Below, piece after piece: positions 23,913 through 32,356 of a stretch of 55,207 nucleotides of DNA (position 1 is the stretch's first letter; each line of letters opens with the position of its first letter). Both the position numbers and the translations under genes were made by a program. Under the pieces are notes generated by a model that did not search any database, had not been told where the DNA came from, and saw only the letters and a list, made by a program, of their open reading frames with translations. Origin of the DNA: Candidatus Woesearchaeota archaeon. GTDB lineage: Archaea > Nanobdellota > Nanobdellia > Woesearchaeales > UBA525. The DNA is taken from contig JAPPOH010000017.1 of assembly GCA_028818155.1 (NCBI GenBank), forward strand, positions 1 through 55,207. The letters are read 5' to 3'.

Positions 23913-24689
23913 ATGCACCTCGTTGACGTCCACGCGCACCTCGATCACCCTGACTTTGAGAAAGATCTGCCTGACGTCATCAAGCGAGCGAGTGCTCGTG
24001 GTGTTGTCTGTACAATCGCGCAAGGGCTGAACCACGAGAGTAATCTGCGCGTCTTAACTCTTTGCAATCAGCACCCAGAAGTGCAAGCAGCTCTCGGGTT
24101 GTATCCGTGCGAAGCACTCACTGTAAGCGTCGAGCCTGGGTACACGCGTGAGACGGTTGTGTCTGTCGAGGAGACACTCGCGTTTATCGAGAGCAAGAAT
24201 GAGGAGATCGTCGCGATAGGAGAAGTCGGCTTGGATTTCAAAGAGTCCCATGACAAGGAGAACCAGATCGCTGTCTTCAGGCAGATCGTGCAGCTCGCGA
24301 AAAAGATCCACAAGCCACTCATCATCCACTCGCGGAAAGCAGAGCAAGCAGTGCTGGATGTCTTGGAGGAAGAGCATTACACGCGAGCGATCATGCATTG
24401 CTTCTGTGGCAAGAAGAAACTCTTACAGCGTGGCGTGGACATGGGCTTGTACTTTTCTATCCCAACATCCGTGACGAGGAACCAGCAGTTCCAGGACAAT
24501 GTTGCACTCTTGCCGATGCAGCATATTTTAACGGAGACGGACGCGCCATACATGGCACCCATGAAAGACTTGCGGAACGAGCCCGCGAATATCAAAGATG
24601 CCGTGGAGAAGATTGCAGAACTCAAGCGAATGGAGTCTGTTGAAGTCGCGAACCAGCTGTACTTCAACTATCAGAAGCTGTTCGGGTAA
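23913..24689 (+). CDS. TatD-family metal-dependent hydrolase/DNase
   Basis: 258 residues with the TatD metal ligands in order: DVHAHLDHP, GEVGLDF, LIIHSRKA, MHCFCG and TETDAPYM. Family members are divalent-metal nucleases or hydrolases of the amidohydrolase fold. The length is usual. It follows the vWA gene by 22 bp on the same strand and may be in one transcript. Confidence 0.9.
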   Translation: MHLVDVHAHLDHPDFEKDLPDVIKRASARGVVCTIAQGLNHESNLRVLTLCNQHPEVQAALGLYPCEALTVSVEPGYTRETVVSVEETLAFIESKNEEIVAIGEVGLDFKESHDKENQIAVFRQIVQLAKKIHKPLIIHSRKAEQAVLDVLEEEHYTRAIMHCFCGKKKLLQRGVDMGLYFSIPTSVTRNQQFQDNVALLPMQHILTETDAPYMAPMKDLRNEPANIKDAVEKIAELKRMESVEVANQLYFNYQKLFG

Positions 24690-24722
24690 GGTTTTTATAG
24701 TTTCAGTGGGAAAAAACACCTT

Positions 24723-25301
24723 ATGGTGCAGGTGACGTTTGATACGCAGCAAGACTCGATCGAGGACTTGCAGGAAGCACTCAGATTGCTGCAAGATGCA
24801 ATCGCGAGAAAAGAAGGTACTGTGGAAGCAACACTCGGCAACCTCCCAGTAGGTGCACCTGTACAGGAGACCGCTGCAGAACCCATGCCATTTGGCATTC
24901 CTGCGCAGGAACCTGTAGAGCCGAAGCCTGAACAACCGCCAATGCCAACGACGGAAGAATTACAATCTGTCACGGGCGTCCTTGCTGAGCAACAAGAACA
25001 GCACGATGCAGAGGAAGCGGAGAATGTGGCACATCTTGCTGAGCATGGCGTCCTGCCCGGTGAAACCCCCTTACCGAAGGAGGAGACCGCTATCGAAACT
25101 CCGTTCTTCAAGATCACGGTGCCGACGGAAGACGTGAAAGAACCATCGCTCAAGGATATGCTCGATGAAAGCTTAACGGATGATGAGATGTCTGATATGT
25201 TCAGGAAACATGGTGGAGGGGATGAGAAATCGCGGCAGGACCCCTCCAGTGACAACTATATAGAAATCGTTGATTTTGATGAGGATGAAGATGATGCGTA
25301 G
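24723..25301 (+). CDS. acidic hypothetical protein
   Basis: 192 residues, not recognised. A short helical N terminus (DLQEALRLLQDAIARKEG) may form a coiled coil. The middle is rich in Pro, Glu and Ala and likely disordered, and the C terminus is strongly acidic (VDFDEDEDDA). A TATA-like TTTTTATA at 24692-24699 lies 26-27 bp before the ATG, which supports the start. Confidence 0.65.
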   Translation: MVQVTFDTQQDSIEDLQEALRLLQDAIARKEGTVEATLGNLPVGAPVQETAAEPMPFGIPAQEPVEPKPEQPPMPTTEELQSVTGVLAEQQEQHDAEEAENVAHLAEHGVLPGETPLPKEETAIETPFFKITVPTEDVKEPSLKDMLDESLTDDEMSDMFRKHGGGDEKSRQDPSSDNYIEIVDFDEDEDDA

Positions 25302-25332
25302 TGCACCAGGAGTACTTTGAGCTCATCTTTCG

Positions 25333-25482
25333 TCATGGGCTCACCATCCATTGATCAGAAAATTGCAAGTCAAAGGAGTGCATCCAGGGGTTGACCGCTT
25401 GCTTCGTCTTTCGCTTCATCTGACTGAAGAACTGGTCTTGGAATTGGTGGACTTCTTGGGTGGTTGGATTGTGTGGGTTCAT
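25333..25482 (-). CDS. 49-residue hypothetical protein
   Basis: An ORF from ATG 25482 to TGA 25333. The product is Gln/Phe/Lys-rich (EVHQFQDQFFSQMKRK) with no signal peptide. A TATA element at 25516-25523 would place the transcript start near 25493, leaving an 11-nt leader with a possible AGGTGAT ribosome site. It is short and unmatched, so it is tentative. Otherwise 25302-25588 holds nothing I can name. Confidence 0.4.
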   Translation of the reverse strand: MNPHNPTTQEVHQFQDQFFSQMKRKTKQAVNPWMHSFDLQFSDQWMVSP

Positions 25483-25588
25483 GTTGATCACCTACACTCT
25501 GTAGAACAAATTTTGTTTAAATACGTCACGCGTGCGTGACCAGTGGTGAAATAGACATTTTATGCACGAGAAAGAAGGTGTCCAGTGG

Positions 25589-25801
25589 CTAGAGTATATA
25601 TTTGAGGTAGACATTCATACCATTACTCCTCCTCATGCACAACTCACCCACATCTTTCTGAACACAATGCTCGTATCGAACTTGTGGTGCTTGTTCTGGC
25701 AGCTCCGGTGCGGGGTTGTAGGCAGGTTTCGGCAGTACAGCAAGTGCCAGCGTAGCAAGGACTGTTGCTCGTAGAGGAAGTCGTCTCAGTGGATCAGGCA
25801 T
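25589..25801 (-). CDS. small secreted two-Cys protein
   Basis: 70 residues: a basic N terminus, a hydrophobic stretch (TVLATLALAVL) forming a signal peptide, a Pro-rich linker, then two Cys nine residues apart (HCVQKDVGELC). ATG 25801 is 26 bp from TATA element 25823-25830, so the longer frame to 25843 is rejected. Its plan matches the lipoprotein at 26410-26652: short, exported, one C-X8/9-C pair, with the same strand and the same leaderless promoter type. The function is unknown. Confidence 0.6.
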   Translation of the reverse strand: MPDPLRRLPLRATVLATLALAVLPKPAYNPAPELPEQAPQVRYEHCVQKDVGELCMRRSNGMNVYLKYIL

Positions 25802-25849
25802 GCAGTCAAGAATGGAATCACGTATAAAAATGTGTGCATGCAATGAGCG

Positions 25850-26374
25850 CTACTGCACAAACCAGGCGTCAAATGGTTGTAGCCAGCCGAGGGATGCCGC
25901 GAACAGAAACACACCAATAGGGAGTGCGATCCAGAGGAAATCGCGCTTCTCTCCTTGCTGTAAGAGTGGGAAAATATTCACATATGACGCGAGCGCATAG
26001 ATGAGAAAGACGAACGTCAAGTACTGGAATGGGTTTACTGTAAGAAGGTCAGACAATCCAGCAAGACTTCCCGTTTCTGTTTGTAGTGTTGCAAGACGCT
26101 GTGCAACCCTGTACAACACACTCACAATCACTGTTGAGATGAAAATGCCGAGGCATGGCGAGAGTGCAACGAACTTCACCATTTGTTCCTTCTCAAACGA
26201 CGCCCATTCTGAGAAAATCCTGCTGAGGAAGCCAAGGAGTGCAGCCACGCCGAGCACGACAACAACGACGAGAAACCCCTGTACGAACGCGAAGAGTGCT
26301 GTTGCCAACGGGAGGAGGAGTGCATGTAATCCTCCTGCAAGCGCCCACACCACACCTCTTCGAATATGCTGCAC
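25850..26374 (-). CDS. multi-pass membrane protein
   Basis: About 174 residues with five hydrophobic segments (for example LLLPLATALFAFVQGFLVVVV and DFLWIALPIGVFLFAASLGWL). The plan resembles Yip1-domain membrane proteins, but only loosely. The open frame extends further upstream into the lipoprotein gene. The first reasonable start after that gene's stop is GTG 26374, which gives a short cytoplasmic N terminus before the first segment. It lies between two small exported two-Cys proteins and is probably in one transcript with the upstream one. Confidence 0.6.
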   Translation of the reverse strand: MQHIRRGVVWALAGGLHALLLPLATALFAFVQGFLVVVVVLGVAALLGFLSRIFSEWASFEKEQMVKFVALSPCLGIFISTVIVSVLYRVAQRLATLQTETGSLAGLSDLLTVNPFQYLTFVFLIYALASYVNIFPLLQQGEKRDFLWIALPIGVFLFAASLGWLQPFDAWFVQ

Positions 26375-26409
26375 AGTACTCGTTATGAATAGGCATGTTA
26401 AGAATGTTT

Positions 26410-26652
26410 CTAGTTGAAGGGTACGTACGAGTGCGGAACACCGTTGTGGAGGCACACGTAGTTTGCACCACGAAACGTACAATCATTCTGGACTCCTTCA
26501 GGCATTTTCAGTGTATGTCGTTCTGCCTGCTGTGCAAGCGCCGTATTGTTTGTATCTGGAAAATGTGGCGTCGCCGTCTGTGGACGCTCGGGCGCACAAG
26601 AAAGTGCTGCGAGCAGAAGCATCGGGCCAATACCTCGTATGTTCGGGCGCAT
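26410..26652 (-). CDS. small lipoprotein
   Basis: 80 residues. The N terminus has a short hydrophobic core ending in a lipobox-like LAALSC, so the Cys may be lipid-modified or the anchor of a secreted peptide. The mature part is small, with a further Cys pair (DCTFRGANYVC). ATG 26652 is 26 bp from TATA element 26673-26682. It is similar in design to the product of 25589-25801 and may serve the same membrane protein. Confidence 0.6.
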   Translation of the reverse strand: MRPNIRGIGPMLLLAALSCAPERPQTATPHFPDTNNTALAQQAERHTLKMPEGVQNDCTFRGANYVCLHNGVPHSYVPFN

Positions 26653-26759
26653 GTAGAGAGAACTCGCGGCGATTATTTAATACTCTGCACCAAGTAGTTT
26701 CGGAAACTTTCCGGGTTTTGCATAGGAATTCATTTGAAAACGCGCCTATTCCTCTCTGC

Positions 26760-27152
26760 ATGAGCACCACTGTGTATGTTGATACGAACGTCATCATGGA
26801 TTTTCTTTTAGATCGTCGAAAAAGTGCTGCAACATTCTTTATTCGTGCACGTTCCTGCGAGTTCTCCCTTGTGCTTTCAACGCTCACGATCAAGGAGCTC
26901 GCAAAATATCATGCGTCTTCAGAGGTGGAGTTGTTTCTCAAGGTGCTGCGAGAGAAAGCAGTCGTACATGACATTACAGAAGAAGACAAACGAAGAGCAC
27001 AGGAAGCGGTACAGACACACGACACGCACTACGCTGACGCACTCCACTATGTGGTTGCTCGTCGAGTGGGAGCAACGATTCTTCTCACACAGAATACAAA
27101 GGATTTTCTCTGCTTTGATGACATTCTTATCCGAGGATCTGATGATATATGA
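26760..27152 (+). CDS. PIN-domain ribonuclease, probable toxin
   Basis: 130 residues with the PIN acidic set: VDTNVIMD (D8), KELAK (Glu) and HYADALH (Asp), which bind metal for RNA cleavage. It is VapC-like in size. The start is taken at ATG 26760, where the domain begins and an A/T element at about 26731-26740 lies 26 bp upstream; the much longer open frame before it is not coding. A ribbon-helix-helix gene follows 44 bp downstream, making a toxin-antitoxin pair in reverse of the usual order. Confidence 0.8.
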   Translation: MSTTVYVDTNVIMDFLLDRRKSAATFFIRARSCEFSLVLSTLTIKELAKYHASSEVELFLKVLREKAVVHDITEEDKRRAQEAVQTHDTHYADALHYVVARRVGATILLTQNTKDFLCFDDILIRGSDDI

Positions 27153-27196
27153 CATCAAATAATAACACATATAAAGGTGTACTCTTTCAAAGACCT

Positions 27197-27454
27197 ATGG
27201 CAAACGCACTCGTGAGTATTCGGTTCGCGCACACATTGCTCAGTGATGCGCAGCACATTACAGAAGTTGATGGTTTCTCAAGTGTGCAAGAATTCATTCG
27301 CCATGCTGTCCGAGAGGCGGTGCGTGAGCGAAAATTACAAGATGATGTGCACGTACTCAAAACACTTCGCGGCAGTGTGAAAGACACCAAACTCATGACA
27401 CGAGAGGAGCGAGATGCGTTCGCGCGGAAAGCGTTTCCGCCGCAAGGCGAGTAG
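27197..27454 (+). CDS. ribbon-helix-helix DNA-binding protein, probable antitoxin
   Basis: 85 residues. The N-terminal strand (ALVSIRF) and two helices (SSVQEFIRHAVREAVRERKL) fit a CopG/RHH domain; the C-terminal tail is charged, as in antitoxins that block a PIN toxin. It has its own TATA element (about 27168-27177) 26 bp before ATG 27197, so it can be made independently of the toxin. It converges on orc1/cdc6 with 3 bp between stops. Confidence 0.75.
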   Translation: MANALVSIRFAHTLLSDAQHITEVDGFSSVQEFIRHAVREAVRERKLQDDVHVLKTLRGSVKDTKLMTREERDAFARKAFPPQGE

Positions 27455-27457
27455 CAG

Positions 27458-28513
27458 CTAATACTCCGTAATCTTCTTATTCACAATTGTTGTATTTCCG
27501 CCATCCCCTTTGAGTTTTTCAACAGAAATAAAGCGATTTTGATCTAACCGCGCGATCTTTCTCTGGAACGTCTTGTAGCTGCACTTGCCGCCTTGCTTCT
27601 TGTACGCTTTATGGAGGTCGCCAATCTTCTTCCCAGAGTGTTCTTGGATCACGTCAAGAATCTTCTTCACATCGTCTTCAAGCTCTTCTTTGTGCTTTGT
27701 GAAGAACTCGTCCATTCGCTCGAGTGCTGTTGTCACGTGCGCAAGCGTCACTTTCTTGCTCGCGTGACTTTCGGCTTCATGCGCAGCATTCTTCATGACG
27801 AACAACCCTGCACGGACATCTTTCACTTCTGCAGCCTTCGCTTGCACCTTTGCAAGTGCATCTGGCTCCCAGACCCCTGGAGGGAATGCGTAGTCTAACC
27901 GTTGCTTGAGGATCTCTCCTGTTTCTTGCGCCGTATATTGCTTGAATTCCACTAACTCTGGCACTAATCGGCTCTTGATGCGCTCATCCAATTCTAAGAG
28001 CCAGGACTTGTAGTTTGTGATCATGAAGATGGATTTGTAGAAGATCTCCTCTAACAAGTTATAGAGAAAGTCAAAGTCTTCCAGCTTATCCACTTCGTCA
28101 AAGACGAAGACGACGGCAGCTTTGTTGCACATGCTCGTGATGACTTTCATTAATTCCGTGGTACTCTTGTTCTGCGTGAACTTGTAGTTGAGCTCTTCTG
28201 CCACTTTGTAGAGGACTTTGAAGTTCGTGTTGTGCTGCCAGCAGTTGACATAGACGACGTAGATATCATCACTTGCTTCTTCTAAGTCACGGAGGACCGC
28301 TTTCGTGGCAGCAGTTTTTCCGATGCCTGGCGGTCCGTGAATCATGACATTTCTGCCTGAGCCTTGGTTGAAGAGTGGCTTGAGGCAGGTTGCTAAATAC
28401 CGTTGTTCAGATTCCCTGAACGGGAGGATTTTCGGTAAAAACTCGTAGTCTAAGGCTTGCTCGTTCTTGATTAAGGAGTCGCCACCTGCCAGGACCTCGT
28501 CAAAAAGACTCAT
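27458..28513 (-). CDS. Orc1/Cdc6 replication initiator
   Basis: About 351 residues. It recognises origin repeats and loads the MCM helicase. AAA+ motifs: Walker A GPPGIGKTAATK, Walker B VFVFDEVDKL, sensor 1 region FMITNYKSW, then a C-terminal winged helix (residues about 270-351). ATG 28513 (MSLFDEVLAGG) is preferred over the frame's earlier ATG because TATA element 28538-28547 lies 28-29 bp before it. A candidate origin with ORB-like repeats is at 32843-33167, about 4 kb away. The upstream gene on the same strand is the wHTH regulator. Confidence 0.92.
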   Translation of the reverse strand: MSLFDEVLAGGDSLIKNEQALDYEFLPKILPFRESEQRYLATCLKPLFNQGSGRNVMIHGPPGIGKTAATKAVLRDLEEASDDIYVVYVNCWQHNTNFKVLYKVAEELNYKFTQNKSTTELMKVITSMCNKAAVVFVFDEVDKLEDFDFLYNLLEEIFYKSIFMITNYKSWLLELDERIKSRLVPELVEFKQYTAQETGEILKQRLDYAFPPGVWEPDALAKVQAKAAEVKDVRAGLFVMKNAAHEAESHASKKVTLAHVTTALERMDEFFTKHKEELEDDVKKILDVIQEHSGKKIGDLHKAYKKQGGKCSYKTFQRKIARLDQNRFISVEKLKGDGGNTTIVNKKITEY

Positions 28514-28572
28514 ATCCCGAGAAGAACGTTGTGTTTCGTATAAATACGTTTGGGCTGTACGTGACCAGTGGC

Positions 28573-29250
28573 TCACGTCTGCTCGTTCGCTTCATCGCCC
28601 ATCAAGAAGTTCACGCCAGGATCCATTGCTTGTTGTTGCAAGTAGTGGAGGCGGCAAAGGCGCATGAAGAGGAGCGCGTTCTCATCTTCCTTGAATTTTG
28701 CTTTTGCAATCACGAGCTGTCGTCCCTCTTCCAGTTTTCCGAAAATATGCATGAACCCTTCAGTGATGCCTTGGAAACTCATGTCCACCATGGAAGAAGC
28801 GTGTTGTGCGAGGTCGAGGAATCGTGTTAAGAATGTTTGGAACATCGTCTGTGCTTGCTGCACGGCAAAAAAGGATGTGACGATCTCGTGGATCTTTGTA
28901 TCGTCCTGTAGGAGGTCGTCTGGCAGGTCGTTGACGAGTGCTTTGAGTTCTTGGAGCGTGTCTCTGTTCAGCTCATGTTCTCCGAACCCTCGAAGGTACT
29001 TGGCGCACGCGTTGATATCCGCGATCATTTCGTCGGCGATAGCAGCGCTCATATGCTCCCAGTTTGCTTTGTAGACGACTTTCTTGCCGTCACGCTCCTT
29101 CGTGATGAGCTCGAGCTTCAGGAGCTGTTCCAGTTGTCTGAAGACGACGGGGACAGATTTCTTGAGTTGCTGGGCCACATCTGAGGCATAGTCCACCCCT
29201 GTGAGAATGAGTGCAAGTACTTCTGTGAGCGTATCCGTAACACGTGCCAT
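28573..29250 (-). CDS. winged-helix transcription regulator
   Basis: 225 residues: an N-terminal winged helix (residues about 1-70, DYASDVAQQLKKSVPVVFRQLEQLLKLELI) of the ArsR/PadR-like class, then a long helical region without a known ligand domain. ATG 29250 is 26 bp from TATA element 29271-29281. Two identical palindromes, TTTACC-N5-GGTAAA, flank that TATA element at 29254-29270 and 29294-29310, which strongly suggests autoregulation. It is upstream of orc1/cdc6 on the same strand and could influence it by read-through. Confidence 0.82.
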   Translation of the reverse strand: MARVTDTLTEVLALILTGVDYASDVAQQLKKSVPVVFRQLEQLLKLELITKERDGKKVVYKANWEHMSAAIADEMIADINACAKYLRGFGEHELNRDTLQELKALVNDLPDDLLQDDTKIHEIVTSFFAVQQAQTMFQTFLTRFLDLAQHASSMVDMSFQGITEGFMHIFGKLEEGRQLVIAKAKFKEDENALLFMRLCRLHYLQQQAMDPGVNFLMGDEANEQT

Positions 29251-29253
29251 ACG

Positions 29254-29270
29254 TTTACCGTAATGGTAAA
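29254..29270. promoter_or_regulatory. palindromic operator 1, TTTACC-N5-GGTAAA
   Basis: A perfect 6-bp inverted repeat with 5-bp spacer lies between the TATA element and the start of the wHTH gene. Binding there would block leaderless transcription of that gene. Confidence 0.7.
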
Positions 29271-29293
29271 GTATTTAAATATGTTCGTTTATC

Positions 29294-29310
29294 TTTACCC
29301 AAAAGGTAAA
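29294..29310. promoter_or_regulatory. palindromic operator 2, TTTACC-N5-GGTAAA
   Basis: The second copy of the palindrome has a different spacer and is centred 40 bp from operator 1. It covers the expected transcription start (about 29302) of the divergent gene at 29328. Confidence 0.7.
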
Positions 29311-29327
29311 CATAGGGGGTGACCCAC

Positions 29328-29873
29328 ATGACCTTAGACAATATAGTACAGTACGACACCGCCAGAGAAGTACTCAGCAAGATCGGCCTCCAAGATCTCT
29401 CAGATGGCGCACGCTCCCACCTCATGGGAGAAGCGCAGTACCATCGAGGATCAAACATCGACGTACAGACACGAGATGGCGTCAGCCCATGGCTGTACTT
29501 CAGACGAGACTACGGCGACGGGAGCAAGGAGCACGTGTTCGTCAGTGAAGATGGTCACGTGTTAAAGCGTCCTGAGCGACAGAGTGCACAGCCGCTGGAG
29601 CGAGAAGATCTCGTAAACATGCTCGAGAAGTATGACCACACACGAACAGGGCCTTCATTGAATCCGATCGGGCACTACGTGAATAACCTCGCATATGTTG
29701 CAGACAACGTGCAAAATCCATTCTTACGAACGGTTGGGTATGCGTTGGCCACAGTGCTCACACCACTCACGTACGCGTACGCACTCGCGAACGGGGTTGC
29801 CACTGCTGGACTTCACAAGCTGCACACTGAAAGGAACAGGCTTGAATACGCGCCTGCGCTGTTCGCGACATAA
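29328..29873 (+). CDS. hypothetical protein under wHTH control
   Basis: 181 residues, not recognised. The N-terminal two thirds are soluble; residues about 125-160 hold a hydrophobic stretch (TVGYALATVLTPLTYAYALA) that may insert in a membrane. ATG 29328 is preceded by GGGGGTGA at 29315-29322, a Shine-Dalgarno that is rare among first genes here, and follows a short leader from about 29302. It shares a TATA region and two operators with the divergent regulator, its probable controller. A T-rich tract (29874-29886) follows the stop. Confidence 0.7.
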   Translation: MTLDNIVQYDTAREVLSKIGLQDLSDGARSHLMGEAQYHRGSNIDVQTRDGVSPWLYFRRDYGDGSKEHVFVSEDGHVLKRPERQSAQPLEREDLVNMLEKYDHTRTGPSLNPIGHYVNNLAYVADNVQNPFLRTVGYALATVLTPLTYAYALANGVATAGLHKLHTERNRLEYAPALFAT

Positions 29874-29924
29874 TTCTTTTTTTCTTTCGCAACCTATTTA
29901 ACTCATAGCGCTGTCCATTTTCGT

Positions 29925-31661
29925 ATGCAGTTCTCAACGCTCTGTGACACGTACAAGGAGATTTCCCAGACGACAAAACGCCTGGAGAAAACAGCGATTC
30001 TCGCAGCGTTCCTAAAAGAGGTACCTGAGAGAGAGATGCAGACAATCATGCTCCTGCTGAAAGGGCGCGTGTTCGCTGAGTGGGATAAAACGACTTTAGG
30101 AATTAGCGAAAAGCTCACGATCAAGGCGATCAACACCGCCTCAGGTATTCCTGAGAAGGAAATCATGACGAAGTTCAAGGAGCTTGGTGATTTAGGAGAG
30201 GTAGCCGCTGCCGTCATGGGGAAGAAGACACAAGTGACCCTCACCTCGCAAGAGCTGACGACAGCAGACGTCTTTGCAGGCTTACAGAAACTCGCAACCA
30301 TTGAAGGACTTGGAAGCGTGGATCAGAAACTGAAGACGATCGCACAGCTCTTGAGCAATGCGTCAGCGAATGAAGCACGCTTTTTGATTCGCATTTTACT
30401 TGAAGATCTCCGTATCGGCATTGCGGAAGGCACGATCAGGGATGGCATCATCTGGTGGCAGCTCCAAGACAGAGGAGAAACCTATGACAGCGAGAAGAAC
30501 GAGTGGAGCACCCCTGAGCTCGTGAAGCAGTGGCAGGAAACGGTCCAGCAGGCGATTGACAGGAGTAATGATATCGCGAAGGTCGCGCTCACAGCGAAGG
30601 AAGGACTGTCCGAGTTAGAGAAGATCGAGCTCATCCTAGGCGTTCCCACGCGAGTCATGCTCGCGCAGCGCTCGACGGATATCGAGGATGCCTTTTCCCG
30701 TGTTGGGAAGCCTGCAGCTGTCGAGGAGAAACTGGACGGATTTCGTGTCAAGATACACAGGGGAAAAGATATCCATCTCTTCACCAGAAGGTTAGAAGAT
30801 GTGACTGCGCAGTTCCCCGACATTGTTGCACTGGTCAAGGAACACATCACAGAAGACTGCATCCTCGATTGTGAAGTCGTTGGCTTCGATACAAAAACAA
30901 AGAAGCACAAGCCCTTTCAAGAGATCAGTCAGCGTATCCGGAGAAAGTATGATATTGAGAAATTAGCAGAAGAGCTCCCCGTGCAGGTGAACGTCTTTGA
31001 TATTTTGCTGTACAAAGGTGAAACTGTGTATCACAAACCGTTCGTTGAGAGGAGAGCGCTCCTCGAACAGCTCGTGCCCAGGCTCGAGTTACTCTGTCCT
31101 GTAACGCAGATCGTAACGGAAGATCTCGAGGAGGCAGAAGCATTCTACAAACAAGCCCTGGATAAAAGCTTCGAAGGCCTGATGTTCAAGACGCTGGACG
31201 CACCATACAAGCCCGGCTCCCGCGTCGGGTTCATGGTAAAATTAAAGCCAACATTGGATACGCTGGACTTGGCTGTCGTGGGGGCGGAGTGGGGCGAGGG
31301 CAAGCGTTCTGGCTGGCTCACCAGCTTCACTGTTGCGTGCCTGGATGAGGGGGAGCTTGTTCAGATCGGCAAAGTCGGGACGGGCTTCAAGGAGCTGGAG
31401 CAAGAAGGAGGGGTGACTTTTGCCTTCATGACCGATTCGTTAAAAGATGATATCACCCACGAAGAAGGCCGTGAGGTGACGGTGAAGCCAACGCTCGTCA
31501 TTGAAGTCAAGTTTGAGGAAGTGCAAAAATCCCCGACGTACTCGTCTGGCTATGCGCTCAGATTTCCGCGTATTGTGCGTGTGCGCTCTGATAGGAGAGT
31601 GGAAGAGATCAGTACGTTAGATGAGGTCTTTGACTTGTACGGCGCGCAGCGGGGCCGTTAG
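29925..31661 (+). CDS. lig: ATP-dependent DNA ligase
   Basis: 578 residues, the usual length for archaeal replicative ligase that seals Okazaki fragments. It has an N-terminal DNA-binding domain (1-230), then the adenylation domain with motif I EKLDGFR (Lys269 takes AMP), motif III region DCEVVGFD, motif IV EGLMFK, motif V FMVKLKP, and the OB-fold with VEVKFEEVQKSPTY and a final FPRIVRVRSDR. The neighbourhood of Orc1/Cdc6 and the candidate origin fits replication. Confidence 0.95.
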   Translation: MQFSTLCDTYKEISQTTKRLEKTAILAAFLKEVPEREMQTIMLLLKGRVFAEWDKTTLGISEKLTIKAINTASGIPEKEIMTKFKELGDLGEVAAAVMGKKTQVTLTSQELTTADVFAGLQKLATIEGLGSVDQKLKTIAQLLSNASANEARFLIRILLEDLRIGIAEGTIRDGIIWWQLQDRGETYDSEKNEWSTPELVKQWQETVQQAIDRSNDIAKVALTAKEGLSELEKIELILGVPTRVMLAQRSTDIEDAFSRVGKPAAVEEKLDGFRVKIHRGKDIHLFTRRLEDVTAQFPDIVALVKEHITEDCILDCEVVGFDTKTKKHKPFQEISQRIRRKYDIEKLAEELPVQVNVFDILLYKGETVYHKPFVERRALLEQLVPRLELLCPVTQIVTEDLEEAEAFYKQALDKSFEGLMFKTLDAPYKPGSRVGFMVKLKPTLDTLDLAVVGAEWGEGKRSGWLTSFTVACLDEGELVQIGKVGTGFKELEQEGGVTFAFMTDSLKDDITHEEGREVTVKPTLVIEVKFEEVQKSPTYSSGYALRFPRIVRVRSDRRVEEISTLDEVFDLYGAQRGR

Positions 31662-32161
31662 GGTTTGGCTGCTCGACGTTTCACGATTTCTCGAGTGAGC
31701 GTGAGTGGTTTTACGACACGTGCAATGTCTGATGCTGCTGCGGCTCCTATAGGGAGTCCCACATCGTAGTCTGGAACAGGTTGCTGTACCCCTTCTTGCA
31801 TTTCAGTACCCGTCCATGCGAGGGCAGCGTTTCGAGCACACCTGTAGAGGACTGCTTCAGCAGATCGGAGTGCTTTCTCCGTACCACCCATGTTCGGGGC
31901 GTCTTTTGTGAGACGCTCCCACGTATCTCTTGCTGCACGGTATGCACCGACTACTTGTGGTGTACCGTACGCGAGTATCGCTCCTGTTGCCTCTCTGTTG
32001 CCAGCCCATGCTGCCTGGAGGTCTCCATTCACGCTTGTTGCGATATCACCAGCAGCTATCACGAAGTCTCTCGTGAACGGGCTTGCTGCGGACCATAATG
32101 CGTCTGTGTATGCGCGCACAGGTCGTTCTTTGAGGTGCTGGAGTCTGCTTTTGAGTGTCAT
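31658..32161 (-). CDS. hypothetical Ala-rich helical protein
   Basis: 167 residues, not recognised. It is mainly helical and Ala-rich, basic, with two Cys and no signal peptide. A GAGGAA motif upstream suits a start at 32161 after a short leader from a TATA element at 32191-32199. Its stop overlaps the ligase stop by 4 bp (convergent). Confidence 0.65.
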   Translation of the reverse strand: MTLKSRLQHLKERPVRAYTDALWSAASPFTRDFVIAAGDIATSVNGDLQAAWAGNREATGAILAYGTPQVVGAYRAARDTWERLTKDAPNMGGTEKALRSAEAVLYRCARNAALAWTGTEMQEGVQQPVPDYDVGLPIGAAAASDIARVVKPLTLTREIVKRRAAKP

Positions 32162-32263
32162 ATCGGTTCCTCGTGTATTTTTCAGTTGTGCTCATATAAA
32201 AGAGTTTCTATTTTTCACTATTTATTAGTAGTTACATTTACTGTTGGTCTATAAATATAACCC

Positions 32264-32315
32264 CGTGCTGCTTCTTAAGAATTGTCATACAGAAATAAGT
32301 TTATACTGCAGCACG
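32264..32315. repeat. 8-bp perfect inverted repeat with 36-bp spacer
   Basis: CGTGCTGC at 32264-32271 and GCAGCACG at 32308-32315 are G/C-rich arms in an A/T-rich stretch (32205-32356) that holds no gene I can support. A plus-strand TATA-like element (about 32249-32260) lies just before it. It may mark a small RNA or a protein-binding site. Confidence 0.4.
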
Positions 32316-32356
32316 AGAAGAAAAATAGCAGCATATCTGTAAGAAGTAAGACATTA

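Noticed and set aside
25261..25336. Small minus-strand ORF overlapping the acidic protein end
   Set aside because: Its poly-Ser end is just the reverse of an Asp-rich coding stretch.
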